DNA of 64,000 nucleotides from Rhizobium mongolense subsp. loessense (GTDB lineage Bacteria; Pseudomonadota; Alphaproteobacteria; Rhizobiales; Rhizobiaceae), in NCBI RefSeq assembly GCF_900099775.1, contig NZ_FMTM01000001.1, positions 248,001 through 312,000 of the forward strand. Reading direction: 5' to 3'. Below the pieces are notes generated by a model. That model was not told where the DNA came from. It searched no databases and worked only from the letters and a program-made list of their open reading frames with translations. Position 1 is the stretch's first letter; each line of letters starts with the position of its first letter. Position numbers and translations under genes: made by a program. Of this stretch, positions 26,994 to 35,368 are shown one piece after another.

Positions 26994-27860
26994 ATGAAAG
27001 ACGCGAACTGGGACGATCTTCAACTCTTCTTCCATGTCGCGACCGCCGGCGGACTGTCGGCGGCAGCGTCAAAGACCGGCCTCAGCGCGCCGACGATCGG
27101 CCGGCGCATGCTGGCGCTCGAGCGCGCCACGGGCCGCGCGCTCTTCACACGCGGACCAACCGGCTATCTGCTGGCAAAAGACGGCACGGCGCTTCTGGAG
27201 CGCGTGCGCCTGATGCAGGAGGCCGCTCAGTCGATCTCCGACTGGCGCGGCGAAGTGCTGACCCTGCCAATCGTTTCGACGGCCGCCGACAGCTGGACGT
27301 CGCGTTTCATCGCCGACCACCTGGCAAGAATCTGGACGCCGAAAGACCGGTTCCGCATGTGCTACAAGACCTGCGACGCGGGCGTCGATTTCACCTATCG
27401 CGAAGCGCATATCGCCATCCGGCACAGCCGTCCGGAAAACGGCAATATCGCGATTCGGCGTTCGGTAACGGTAGCGCACGCCGCCTACCAGGCGGCAAGC
27501 TTCGACGATGACAACTGCAACTGGATTTCGCTGGGCACCGACATCGCGATCACACCGGCGGACAAATGGACCTTCGAGCAGCCGGACTATTGGATCACCG
27601 GCTGGACGAACACGCCACATATGCTCTTCCACCTGATCCGTGGCGGTGCCGGCCGCGGCGTGCTGCCATGCTTCATCGGCGATGCTGAGCCCGGCCTGAC
27701 GCGCGCCGGACCGATCATCGAGCCGCTCACCTATGACACGTGGATCACGGCGCATGACGACGAGCGCCAGCGTCTGGAGGTGCGTACGGTCATCGACAGA
27801 CTTGCCGCGCTTTTCGGCGAGAACGAGGATTTGTTTGCAGGACGAAAACGCGGTGGATGA
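26994..27860 (+). CDS. LysR-family transcriptional regulator
   Basis: A 288-residue LysR-type regulator. The N-terminal winged helix (residues 4-62, WDDLQLFFHVATAGGLSAAASKTGLSAPTIGRRMLALE) is typical. The C-terminal effector domain is somewhat short and divergent (STAADSWTSRFIADHLARIW). The target is unknown, since no divergent partner gene exists: the upstream 93 bp separate it from a weak minus-strand ORF only. It is convergent with the host-attachment gene. Confidence 0.85.
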   Translation: MKDANWDDLQLFFHVATAGGLSAAASKTGLSAPTIGRRMLALERATGRALFTRGPTGYLLAKDGTALLERVRLMQEAAQSISDWRGEVLTLPIVSTAADSWTSRFIADHLARIWTPKDRFRMCYKTCDAGVDFTYREAHIAIRHSRPENGNIAIRRSVTVAHAAYQAASFDDDNCNWISLGTDIAITPADKWTFEQPDYWITGWTNTPHMLFHLIRGGAGRGVLPCFIGDAEPGLTRAGPIIEPLTYDTWITAHDDERQRLEVRTVIDRLAALFGENEDLFAGRKRGG

Positions 27861-27894
27861 AAAAAGCGCGAGCCTTTTTCCCGCGCTCTTCATC
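27856..27894. terminator. Bidirectional terminator-like hairpin
   Basis: Core stem AGCGCG (27865-27870) / CGCGCT (27882-27887), extended by GATGA / TCATC, with A-rich and T-rich sides. It lies between the convergent LysR and host-attachment genes; the LysR stop codon is inside the stem. Confidence 0.6.
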
Positions 27895-27905
27895 CGGTGA
27901 AACGA

Positions 27906-28352
27906 TCAGGCAGCCAGGCGGCGCTCGATCTCATCGACCGGCATGTTGGTATAATCCTTGGGAACTTCTGCGGAGATGGCTGCCTGCGCTTCGGCACTCA
28001 GGTTCGGTCTCAAAGTACCGAGCGCCTTGGGCGGCGCAACCAGGATGATGCGGCTACCGTTTCTTTCACGGACGAGCTTATCCAACTTCGCGGCGATCCG
28101 CCTCAGAAAATCGGCTTCCGCCTGCTCCTGCCAGTCTGTTTGCTCCATGGCGCTGCCGCTCGTGCCGTCCGGAGCATGGGCCCGTCCAGGCTTATCTGTG
28201 CCGAGTTCGCGGGTGGGCTCGCTGGGTTGGCTCAGCGTCTCATGCACCTGCAGGTTCATGAGAAGCGCATTGCCTGCATTGCGCATGATCAACGCCTTCG
28301 CACCATCACAGACCACGACCCATGATTCCCACGGCACTTTGATGTCAGCCAT
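27906..28352 (-). CDS. Host attachment family protein
   Basis: A 148-residue protein of the family named 'protein required for attachment to host cells' (PF10116), first linked to plant attachment in Agrobacterium. It has the N-terminal WVVVCDGAKALIMRN, the mid LGTDKPGRAHAPDGTSGSA and the C-terminal DFLRRIAAKLDKLV plus RIILVAPPKALGTLR. The fold suggests an RNase/eRF1-like domain; the molecular activity is not established. Single gene. Confidence 0.8.
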   Translation of the reverse strand: MADIKVPWESWVVVCDGAKALIMRNAGNALLMNLQVHETLSQPSEPTRELGTDKPGRAHAPDGTSGSAMEQTDWQEQAEADFLRRIAAKLDKLVRERNGSRIILVAPPKALGTLRPNLSAEAQAAISAEVPKDYTNMPVDEIERRLAA

Positions 28353-28621
28353 TTTCGTTTCCTCTTAATGATAATTCGAAGCGAAATGCTTCATCGACAG
28401 AGGCAAAACGTACAGTAAATGAAAGAGTTCGCAGGGTCCACGCATAAATCGATTCGGAAAGGTGATCCGATGCCTGAACGAACGAAATCAGGCCTGTGCG
28501 CTTAAAACAAAATTAGCATTCGTTAAAATTGTCTCGATCCGTTTGACGAATGCGAAAAACATTCATGTGACGTTATGCGACAACAGGGCCAGGATGAGCT
28601 TGGCCCAGGGAGAGCCGCGTC

Positions 28622-29029
28622 ATGTCCATGCTCCGAGCAACCCACCTTACTACGGTCAGATCGGAAGTTTACGACGTACGCTGGGAACAGTTCAACGTGC
28701 GGCGCCCGGCCCGCATCGTCGCCGTCCGCCCGTGCCTGACCGGCATCTCGCTTCGAAGCGCGGAGATCCTGGAGATTTCCCGCGGCGGCGCCACCTTCGT
28801 CGTCTCGTCGGCGGCCGGGCTGCCGAAACACTACTATCTCAACATTCTCGGCCTTGCCTATCGCATCGGCTGCGCGGAGGTCCATCGCAACAACGAGCGC
28901 ATCGGTGTCCGCTTCATCAACACGCTGGACCCCGAAGTGCTTCGGCGCGTCGTTCGCGCCGACTTCATGGCCGGCAATCTCGAAGCGATCGAAGCGTATC
29001 GCGCGCCGCGTATCGAAAGCAGACCGTAA
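28622..29029 (+). CDS. PilZ domain protein
   Basis: A 135-residue single-domain PilZ protein. It keeps a near-canonical c-di-GMP site: RRPAR (RxxxR) near residue 28 and EISRGGA (xSxxG) near residue 55. It probably binds c-di-GMP and alters a surface or motility function; the partner is unknown. It is a paralogue of the degenerate PilZ protein at 26366. The ATG is at 28622, with the weak purine-rich GAGAGCC ahead. Confidence 0.75.
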   Translation: MSMLRATHLTTVRSEVYDVRWEQFNVRRPARIVAVRPCLTGISLRSAEILEISRGGATFVVSSAAGLPKHYYLNILGLAYRIGCAEVHRNNERIGVRFINTLDPEVLRRVVRADFMAGNLEAIEAYRAPRIESRP

Positions 29030-29123
29030 CCCACGCGCGCGATAGAATAATCTTCCTTGCCTTGAGGATGGCAGTGCCTATTGTTGGCGCGATTTTTTCA
29101 CCATCCCGGGAACCTGCATTTCG

Positions 29124-30236
29124 ATGTCCGCCTTCTCGCGCTTTACGCCGCTGGTCAGCGTCCTTCCTTCCACCGTTCCCTTTGTCGGCCCCGAGGCCAT
29201 CGAGCGCCAGCGCGGCCTCAAGGTCGAGGCCCGCATCGGCGCCAATGAAAACGGCTTCGGCCCCGCGCCCTCCGTGCTTGCCGCGATGCGGGAGCAGGCG
29301 GGCGATATCTGGAAATACAACGATCCGGAAAACTTCGATCTCCGCGAGGCGCTGGCTGCCCATCTCGGCGTGACGGCTGCCCATATCGCGATCGGCGGCG
29401 GCATAGACGAACTCCTCGGCCAGATCGTCCGCCTGGTGATCGAACCGGGAATGCCGGTCGTCACGTCGCTCGGCGGCTATCCGACCTTCAATTTCCATGT
29501 CGCAGGCTTCGGCGGGCGGCTGGTGACGGTGCCCTACGTCAACGACCGCGAGGATCTCTCCGGCCTGCTCGATGCGGTGAAGCGCGAAAACGCCCCGCTC
29601 GTTTACTTCGCTAATCCGGACAATCCGATGGGAAGCTGGTGGGATGCCGACAGGATCGTCGCCTTCGCCCGCGCCCTTCCGGAAACCTGCCTGCTGGTGC
29701 TCGACGAGGCCTATAGCGAAACCGGCCCGGCCGGCTCACTTCCCTCGATCGAGGCGCTGATCGGCCTGGCGAACGTCGTCCGCACCCGTACCTTCTCCAA
29801 GGCCTATGGTCTCGCCGGGGCACGCGTCGGCTATGCCATCTCGACGCCCGGCACGGCGCTCGCCTTCGACAAGATCAGGAACCACTTCGGCATGAACCGG
29901 CTGGCGACGGCGGCGGCACTTGCCGCGCTCAAGGATCAGGCCTACCTCGCCGAGGTCGTCGGCAATATCCATGCTGCGCGCGAACGCATTGCCTCGATCG
30001 CCCGCGCCAACCAGCTTTCGCCGCTGCCGTCTGCCACGAACTTCGTCGCAATCGACGCCGGACGCGAGGGTACCTATGCCCGCTCAATCGTCGACGGGCT
30101 GATGCAGCACGGCGTCTTCATCCGCATGCCGGGTGTCGCGCCGCTCAACCGCTGCATCCGCGTCAGCGTCGGGCCGGAGCGGGATATGGCCCTCTTCGAG
30201 GAAGCCCTGCCCCGGGTTCTCCGCTTGCTGGACTAA
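29124..30236 (+). CDS. PLP-dependent aminotransferase, HisC-like
   Basis: A 370-residue class I/II aminotransferase similar to histidinol-phosphate aminotransferase. Visible features are KVEARIGANENGFGPAPSV at the N-terminus, ADNPMG-like YFANPDNPMGSWW, LVLDEAYSE (Asp for the PLP pyridine) and the Schiff-base lysine K226 in TRTFSKAYGLAGARVGYAI, then RVSVG near the C-terminus. It is not part of a histidine operon here, so it may be a HisC paralogue acting on another amino acid. Confidence 0.8.
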   Translation: MSAFSRFTPLVSVLPSTVPFVGPEAIERQRGLKVEARIGANENGFGPAPSVLAAMREQAGDIWKYNDPENFDLREALAAHLGVTAAHIAIGGGIDELLGQIVRLVIEPGMPVVTSLGGYPTFNFHVAGFGGRLVTVPYVNDREDLSGLLDAVKRENAPLVYFANPDNPMGSWWDADRIVAFARALPETCLLVLDEAYSETGPAGSLPSIEALIGLANVVRTRTFSKAYGLAGARVGYAISTPGTALAFDKIRNHFGMNRLATAAALAALKDQAYLAEVVGNIHAARERIASIARANQLSPLPSATNFVAIDAGREGTYARSIVDGLMQHGVFIRMPGVAPLNRCIRVSVGPERDMALFEEALPRVLRLLD

Positions 30237-30242
30237 ATGGAA

Positions 30243-30278
30243 AAACCGCGCCGGCCTTGTTCCTGCCGGTCGCGGTTT
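30243..30278 (+). terminator. Terminator after the aminotransferase
   Basis: AAACCGCG (30243-30250) pairs with CGCGGTTT (30271-30278), continued inward by CCGGC / GCCGG. A short T-rich stretch follows. It lies 6 bp after the aminotransferase stop. Confidence 0.7.
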
Positions 30279-30372
30279 CCGTTCTCCCGGCCCGGCCCGA
30301 TCCAAGGTGCCCGCCAGTCCCCTCTTTTGAGGTTGTTATTTCTCTCAATTGTTCCTTCGCGCCGGAGACGGT

Positions 30373-30639
30373 CTAGTGGACCGTCATCCACTCACGGGCG
30401 GCGCGGAGCGCCGCGGCGAGCTGCATCTTGTCCATCGTGGCGGCGACATCGGCGCGAAGTTCGGCAGCGCGGTCGTTGCCCTTGATCGCGGCGATGTTCA
30501 GCCACTTGTGCGCGGCGACGAGATCAACATCGCAGCCGCGTCCCGTTGCATACATCAGGCCCATTTCGCAGAAGATATCGGCGTTGTTGTCGCCACCCAT
30601 GGTGGCCATTTCAGCATTGTGCATTTCAAAGCGTGCCAT
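30373..30639 (-). CDS. Sel1-like repeat small protein
   Basis: An 88-residue protein with one Sel1-like repeat: EMGLMYATGRGCDVDLVAAHKWLNIAAIKGNDRAAELRADVAATM, matching the A-x-L-G-x-x-Y-x-x-G-x-G-V/C-x-x-D-x-x-x-A-x-x-W pattern. Such repeats mediate protein contacts; the partner is unknown. The short, conserved rhizobial form is complete at this length. It is transcribed away from the DUF2147 gene. Confidence 0.75.
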   Translation of the reverse strand: MARFEMHNAEMATMGGDNNADIFCEMGLMYATGRGCDVDLVAAHKWLNIAAIKGNDRAAELRADVAATMDKMQLAAALRAAREWMTVH

Positions 30640-31080
30640 CGGTTTAATCCCTGTTTAGTCTGTTATCGACTTGCCCTGTTTTACCTTCCAGGCCCTGCCG
30701 TCTACCGCAGCTTTCGGTCCCTTCGGTCCGGCGGGTTTGCCCCGCTCGTTTGATGGCTCCACTATGCCGGTACGCTTTCAAAAAACGCCTAAAATGCATG
30801 ATTAATTTGAGACAAACAAAGTGCAAACGCTTGGTAAAATTGGGTTTTCGTTAAACATCGGAGTCCCTGCGCATTAAGGACTTTCCAAACAATTTTACGA
30901 AAGATTCACATTTGAAAATCAACCTTTCGTTCACCACGAAATCAGTCCGCAACAAGCGAGCTGGAAACAATTCGGCGAAAAAGCACCTTGGAAATCAGCG
31001 GAATTTCACGATTGCGGCCTGTTTACCTTTACGTTCGCGTCAGTTATTTTCGCCGCGCTCAGGACATCAGGGAGGAAAGG
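30640..31080. other. AT-rich divergent intergenic region
   Basis: About 440 bp between the Sel1-like and DUF2147 genes. Much of 30780-30930 is AT-rich and promoter-like (AAAATGCATGATTAATTTG). ORFs here have no domain and overlap each other. No RNA gene was identified. Confidence 0.4.
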
Positions 31081-31419
31081 ATGATCCGTACACTTATTCT
31101 CGCCGGCGCCATGGCGCTTTCAGCCAGCCTTGCTTGCGCGGAGGAGCCGATCGTCGGCAACTGGAAGACGGCCTCGGGCGAAACCGCCCAAATCGCTTCT
31201 TGCGGCGGCAGCTACTGCGTGACGTTGAAGACCGGCAAATTCGCGGGCAAGAAGATCGGGACACTTGCCGGCACCGGCGGCACCTATAACGGCGAGATTA
31301 CCGACCCTAAGAACGACAAGACCTACAGCGGCTCGGGAAGCCTCTCCGGCGATTCGCTGAAGATGAAGGGCTGCGTGCTTAAGGTGCTCTGTAAGTCGCA
31401 GACCTGGACGCGGCTTTAG
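31081..31419 (+). CDS. DUF2147 secreted protein
   Basis: A 112-residue protein with a signal peptide (MIRTLILAGAMALSASLACA, cut before EEPIVG) and a small beta-rich domain: IVGNWKTASGETAQIASCGGSYCV, KKIGTLAGTGGTYNGEI, KDPKNDKTYSG-like and MKGCVLKVLCKSQTWTR. This matches DUF2147, a periplasmic family of unknown function whose beta-barrel resembles lipocalins. The ATG at 31081 follows GGGAGGAAAGG. Confidence 0.82.
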   Translation: MIRTLILAGAMALSASLACAEEPIVGNWKTASGETAQIASCGGSYCVTLKTGKFAGKKIGTLAGTGGTYNGEITDPKNDKTYSGSGSLSGDSLKMKGCVLKVLCKSQTWTRL

Positions 31420-31653
31420 AATCAAAAGCGGCCGGCAACAACTGCACAGCCGCGGCGAAAGTCAGGATTTCGCTTTATCACCATTTTCACGCAGCGCCTG
31501 ACTTTTGCAACATTGCCAATCGACCTTCTGCAACAATCGAAATCGGCGAACTCACCGCTGAAGCACCTTGAACAAGGAAGGCTGCCCTGACAACGTGGTT
31601 CGAGCGGCCTTCCCTTTCATTCGACACTCAAGCTTTACCCCTGGGTACTGCCT

Positions 31654-32355
31654 TCAGAGGGCGCGCTGGCCGAAGAGAATCTTCTGCGCTTCCTTGTCCT
31701 CGGCGAGATTTGCCTGGCGTTCGCGCTCTTCCTTGCCGACTTCGATACCCCTCAAGACCGCCGGGCGCTGATGCATGCGCTCGAACCAGGCCTTGAGGTT
31801 CGGGAAATCATTGAGGTTCTGTCCCTGTCGCTCGTAGGGGATCACCCAGCCGATGCAGGCCATGTCGGCGATCGAATAGTCGCCTGCGAGGTAGCCGCGG
31901 CCTTCCAGCCGCCTGTTCATCACGCCGTAGAGGCGGTTCACTTCGTTCGTGTAGCGGTTGATGCCGTATTCGATCTTTTCCGGCGCATAGTTGCGGAAGT
32001 GGTGCGCCTGACCGGCCATCGGGCCGAGGCCGCCGACCTGCCAGAAGAGCCATTCTTCCACCTGCACGCGCGTGCGCTCGTCCTGTGGATAGAACTTGCC
32101 ATATTTGCGTCCGAGATACTGGAGAATGGCGCCCGATTCGAAGACGGAGATCGGCGCCCCGCCGGGACCGTCCGGATCGATGATCGCCGGCATGCGGTTG
32201 TTCGGCGCGATTTTCAGGAAGTCGGGGGCGAACTGCTCGCCCTTGCCGATGTTGATGTACTTCACCTCGTAGGGAACTCCGAGCTCCTCAAGCATGATGC
32301 TGATCTTAAAGCCGTTCGGGGTCGGCCAGTAATAAAGTTCAATCGGTGCGGTCAT
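31654..32355 (-). CDS. Glutathione S-transferase, YghU/YfcG-like
   Basis: A 233-residue GST. The N-terminal thioredoxin-fold domain has ELYYWPTPNGFKISIMLEELGVPYE and the cis-proline/glutathione motif NNRMPAIIDPDG...SVFESGAILQYLG. The helical C-terminal domain has WLFWQVGGLGPMAGQAHHFRNYAP, characteristic of the Nu-class YghU/YfcG disulfide-bond oxidoreductases. It probably reduces disulfides or peroxides using glutathione. Single gene. Confidence 0.87.
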   Translation of the reverse strand: MTAPIELYYWPTPNGFKISIMLEELGVPYEVKYINIGKGEQFAPDFLKIAPNNRMPAIIDPDGPGGAPISVFESGAILQYLGRKYGKFYPQDERTRVQVEEWLFWQVGGLGPMAGQAHHFRNYAPEKIEYGINRYTNEVNRLYGVMNRRLEGRGYLAGDYSIADMACIGWVIPYERQGQNLNDFPNLKAWFERMHQRPAVLRGIEVGKEERERQANLAEDKEAQKILFGQRAL

Positions 32356-32512
32356 GAAATCTCCTTTGCGGGACTAGACACATAAGCTGCTGAGCGCCGG
32401 CTTCAAGCCGTCGACCATTGTGAACGCCAAATGAACCGGAACCTCAGCACCCGTTCAGCCGGCGTGTGGCAAGACTTATCTCAACGATAAGACGCATATC
32501 GCCCCGAGGAAC

Positions 32513-32689
32513 ATGGACGTGCTTATTCTTGCAAGACGCTTCACCGTCATCACGCTGTTCGCGGCGGTTTTCGCGATCACATTTTCGGCAGCGGTCGTGC
32601 GCGGCGGCGGGGGCGGAGCACAATCGCATTTCGGTGCGAACTACACCTGCCTCAACGTAACAAGCCCCTTCTGCACCGGCGTCCGCTGA
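32513..32689 (+). CDS. Small putative secreted protein
   Basis: A 58-residue ORF, MDVLILARRFTVITLFAAVFAITFSAAVV, followed by a glycine run, HFGANYTC and TSPFCTGVR. The N-terminus looks like a signal peptide or a single membrane anchor with basic residues first. Two cysteines in the mature part could form a disulfide. GAGGA lies 5 bp before the ATG. There is no family match; moderate evidence that it is translated. Confidence 0.5.
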   Translation: MDVLILARRFTVITLFAAVFAITFSAAVVRGGGGGAQSHFGANYTCLNVTSPFCTGVR

Positions 32690-32753
32690 ATAATTCCCGA
32701 ACTGGGCGAAGGCGCGTCGCTTGCTTGTTAAAAAGGGCAACCTATAATGCGCC

Positions 32754-34259
32754 ATGAGCAAACGAATCTCTCCATTACCTCTTGATATTTCCTCGCCACC
32801 TGCCTTTGAACCGCAAAGCTTCGACGATCCAGCACAGGCCGTCGATGCGCTGACTGCGCTTTACGAACGCAATACCACCTTCCTGATCGACAGTTTTTCG
32901 GAGCTTGCCAAGGGCGCGCCGATTACCTCGCGCTACCGCGCCTTCTATCCTCAGGTCAGCATCGAGACGACCAGCTTCGGCCATGTCGACTCCCGCCTCT
33001 CCTACGGGCATGTGACGGCGCCGGGCGTCTATACGACGACCGTCACCCGGCCGAAGCTTTTCCGTCACTACCTGAAGGAACAGCTGGCGCTCTTGATGAG
33101 GAGCCATAACGTTCCGATCGTCGTGTCCGAATCCTCGACGCCGATCCCGCTGCATTTCGCCTTCGGCGAAGGCGCGCACGTCGAGGCCTCCGCCTCGACC
33201 TTCATCGACATCCCGATGCGCGACCTCTTCGACACACCGGACCTCAACACCACCGACGACGAAATCGCCAACGGCGAATATATCCCGCCGCCGGGCGAGC
33301 CATCGCCACTAGCCGCTTTCACGGCGCAGCGCACGGATTATTCGCTCGCCCGCCTTGCCCATTACACAGCAACGAGCGCGCAGCACTTCCAGAATTTCGT
33401 GCTTTTCACGAATTACCAGTTCTATATGGACGAGTTCTGCACCTGGGCGCGCGAGACGATAGCCAAGGGCGGCGGCGATGACGGCTATACGGCCTTCGTC
33501 GAGCCGGGCAATATTATTACCCATGCCGGATCGTGCCAGCCGGAAACCGATGCCACGGCCCCCCGCCTGCCGCAGATGCCTGCCTATCACCTGAAGAAAA
33601 AGGGCCATGCCGGGATCACCATGATCAATATCGGCGTCGGCCCCTCCAACGCCAAGACGATCACCGACCACGTGGCCGTTCTGCGCCCACATGCCTGGCT
33701 GATGCTTGGCCACTGCGCCGGTTTGCGCAACAGCCAGCGGCTCGGCGACTATGTCCTGGCGCACGCCTATATGCGCGAGGATCATGTTCTCGACGACGAC
33801 CTGCCGGTCTGGGTGCCAATCCCCGCGCTTGCCGAAGTGCAGGTGGCGCTGGAAGCAGCCGTCGCCGAAATCACCGGCTACGAAGGCTTCGAACTGAAGC
33901 GCATCATGCGCACCGGCACCGTCGGCACGATCGACAACCGCAACTGGGAACTACGCGACCAGCGCGGCCCGGTGAAGCGGCTCTCCCAGGCACGTGCCAT
34001 CGCGCTCGACATGGAATCGGCAACGATCGCAGCCAACGGCTTCCGCTTCCGTGTCCCCTACGGCACGCTTCTTTGCGTTTCCGACAAGCCGCTGCATGGC
34101 GAGCTGAAACTGCCGGGCATGGCGACCGCCTTCTATCGAACACAGGTCAACCAGCACCTGCAGATCGGCATCCGCGCCATCCAGAAGCTTGCGGCAATGC
34201 CGCCGGAGGCACTGCATTCCCGCAAGCTTCGCAGCTTCTTCGAGACGGCCTTTCAGTAG
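32754..34259 (+). CDS. amn: AMP nucleosidase
   Basis: Amn hydrolyses AMP to adenine and ribose 5-phosphate, balancing adenylate pools. The 501-residue protein has the N-terminal AMP-nucleosidase domain (about residues 20-180, RYRAFYPQVSIET and YGHVTAPGVYTTTVTRP) and a C-terminal phosphorylase domain. That domain includes GVGPSNAKTITDHVAVLRPHAWLMLGHCAGLR, the GTVGTIDNRNWEL loop and the MESATIAANGFRFRVPYGTLLCVSDKPLHGE active-site region. It is full length. A single gene. Confidence 0.92.
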   Translation: MSKRISPLPLDISSPPAFEPQSFDDPAQAVDALTALYERNTTFLIDSFSELAKGAPITSRYRAFYPQVSIETTSFGHVDSRLSYGHVTAPGVYTTTVTRPKLFRHYLKEQLALLMRSHNVPIVVSESSTPIPLHFAFGEGAHVEASASTFIDIPMRDLFDTPDLNTTDDEIANGEYIPPPGEPSPLAAFTAQRTDYSLARLAHYTATSAQHFQNFVLFTNYQFYMDEFCTWARETIAKGGGDDGYTAFVEPGNIITHAGSCQPETDATAPRLPQMPAYHLKKKGHAGITMINIGVGPSNAKTITDHVAVLRPHAWLMLGHCAGLRNSQRLGDYVLAHAYMREDHVLDDDLPVWVPIPALAEVQVALEAAVAEITGYEGFELKRIMRTGTVGTIDNRNWELRDQRGPVKRLSQARAIALDMESATIAANGFRFRVPYGTLLCVSDKPLHGELKLPGMATAFYRTQVNQHLQIGIRAIQKLAAMPPEALHSRKLRSFFETAFQ

Positions 34260-34265
34260 GCCATT

Positions 34266-34484
34266 TCAATTCGCTTCCGCCACCGTGCGATCCGCAACTA
34301 TTTTCGGGTCGTCAGGGTGTGCCGCCGCAATCTGCAGGCCTGTGATGACCGCTGCAAACACCGCAAGGGCAACCACCATCCGCCCAAGGAACTGGCCAAT
34401 ATCTGTCCCGTAAAGCTCATCGCGAGGCTGCTCCCCGCGCCGCGCCCAGATGAGACTTGCAATGGCGACTTCCAGAATTCCCAT
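34266..34484 (-). CDS. Small membrane-associated hypothetical protein
   Basis: A 72-residue ORF: MGILEVAIASLIWARRGEQP, DIGQFLGRMVVALAVFAAVITGLQIAAAHP, DDPKIVADR. It has one probable membrane helix at about residues 33-55 and a charged C-terminus. AAGGAG lies 10 bp upstream of the ATG at 34484, a strong site. It is convergent with amn, whose stop is 6 bp away, and divergent from the ECF42 operon. It has no family I recognise. Confidence 0.55.
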   Translation of the reverse strand: MGILEVAIASLIWARRGEQPRDELYGTDIGQFLGRMVVALAVFAAVITGLQIAAAHPDDPKIVADRTVAEAN

Positions 34485-34518
34485 GTCCTTCACTCCTTCA
34501 ATGTTATCGATGGAGCTT

Positions 34519-34545
34519 TGTCGAATGCGCGTCGCTGATTTCGAC
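34519..34545 (+). promoter_or_regulatory. ECF42-like promoter, upstream copy
   Basis: TGTCGA (34519-34524), 17 bp spacer, CGAC (34542-34545). As I recall, ECF42 promoters have TGTCGA at -35 and CG(A/T)C at -10. The element shares TGTCGAAT and TTCG with the second copy 58 bp downstream. Confidence 0.5.
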
Positions 34546-34576
34546 TGTCCGGGCGAACAAAGATTTTTTTCTTTGC

Positions 34577-34603
34577 TGTCGAATTCAGCCTAGTCTCTTC
34601 GTC
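34577..34603 (+). promoter_or_regulatory. ECF42-like promoter, downstream copy
   Basis: TGTCGA (34577-34582), 17 bp spacer, CGTC (34600-34603), ending 36 bp before the first DGPF gene. It is the better placed of the two copies and fits autoregulation of the operon by its own sigma factor. Confidence 0.6.
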
Positions 34604-34639
34604 AACAGGCTGTGAGCGGCAGCCCGCAGGAGGCAAGCG

Positions 34640-34990
34640 ATGAAATATCTGTGTCAGGTGTGGCTCGAGCCATCCGTGCTCGAGCGCATGAGGAAAGAGG
34701 AGAAGAACAAGCTCGACAGGGATTCGCTTGGTTATGATGAGGACCTTGTCTCAAGTGGCCACATGATCCACGCCGAGGCTCTACAATCGCCGAAGAGTGC
34801 AGTGACCATCCGTGTCCGCAATGGCGAGGTGTCGGTGACAGATGGCCCGCATGCCGAGACGAAGGAACATCTCGGCGGCTTCATCCTGATCAAGGCCAAC
34901 GATCTGAATGATGCGATCCGTGTCGCAGCCGGCATTCCGCTGGCAAAGCTCGGCAGCATTGAAGTTCGACCTGTCTACACGTTCGGCTGA
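34640..34990 (+). CDS. YCII/DGPF domain protein 1
   Basis: A 116-residue protein of the YCII-related (DGPF) family: MKYLCQVWLEPSVLE at the start, then SPKSAVTIRVRNGEVSVTDGPHAETKEHLGGFILIKANDLNDAIRVA. Its DGPF motif reads DGPH. These small proteins are regularly encoded beside ECF42 sigma factors; their enzyme role is not established. It is first of four tandem genes, with the next start 14 bp on. AGGAGG lies 9 bp before the ATG. Confidence 0.85.
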   Translation: MKYLCQVWLEPSVLERMRKEEKNKLDRDSLGYDEDLVSSGHMIHAEALQSPKSAVTIRVRNGEVSVTDGPHAETKEHLGGFILIKANDLNDAIRVAAGIPLAKLGSIEVRPVYTFG

Positions 34991-35004
34991 GGAGGCACCA
35001 CCCC

Positions 35005-35364
35005 ATGAAGTTTCTTTGCCAGGTCTGGTTCGATAGCGAAAAAAGCAATCTGGTCCCGCAGGAAGAATGGGAGGCGCTGACGCAGGAATGCATCGTCAGT
35101 GACGATCTGTGGCGCGAGCGCGGTTTCCTTCAGGTTGCGCTTGCGCTGCGCGAGCCCGCGTCAGCCGTCACTCTGCGCATCCGCAACGGCACGACGGTTG
35201 CGACGGATGGTCCCTTCGCAGAAATCAAGGAGCACCTCGGCGGCTTCGTATTGCTCGAAGCCAGGGACATCGAAGAGGCGAAATCGATCGTTTCGACTTT
35301 CCCGATCCTGAAATATGCCTCTGTCGAGATCCGCCCGGCCTATTCCATCAAAGATGGAGAGTAG
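35005..35364 (+). CDS. YCII/DGPF domain protein 2
   Basis: A 119-residue paralogue of the previous gene: MKFLCQVWFDSEKSN, ASAVTLRIRNGTTVATDGPFAEIKEHLGGFVLLEARD. It carries the full DGPF motif. The three paralogues share the EIKEHLGGF-type core but differ at their N-terminal helices, pointing to duplication and divergence. It is followed 4 bp later by the third copy, so translation is probably coupled. Confidence 0.87.
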   Translation: MKFLCQVWFDSEKSNLVPQEEWEALTQECIVSDDLWRERGFLQVALALREPASAVTLRIRNGTTVATDGPFAEIKEHLGGFVLLEARDIEEAKSIVSTFPILKYASVEIRPAYSIKDGE

Positions 35365-35368
35365 GGCG

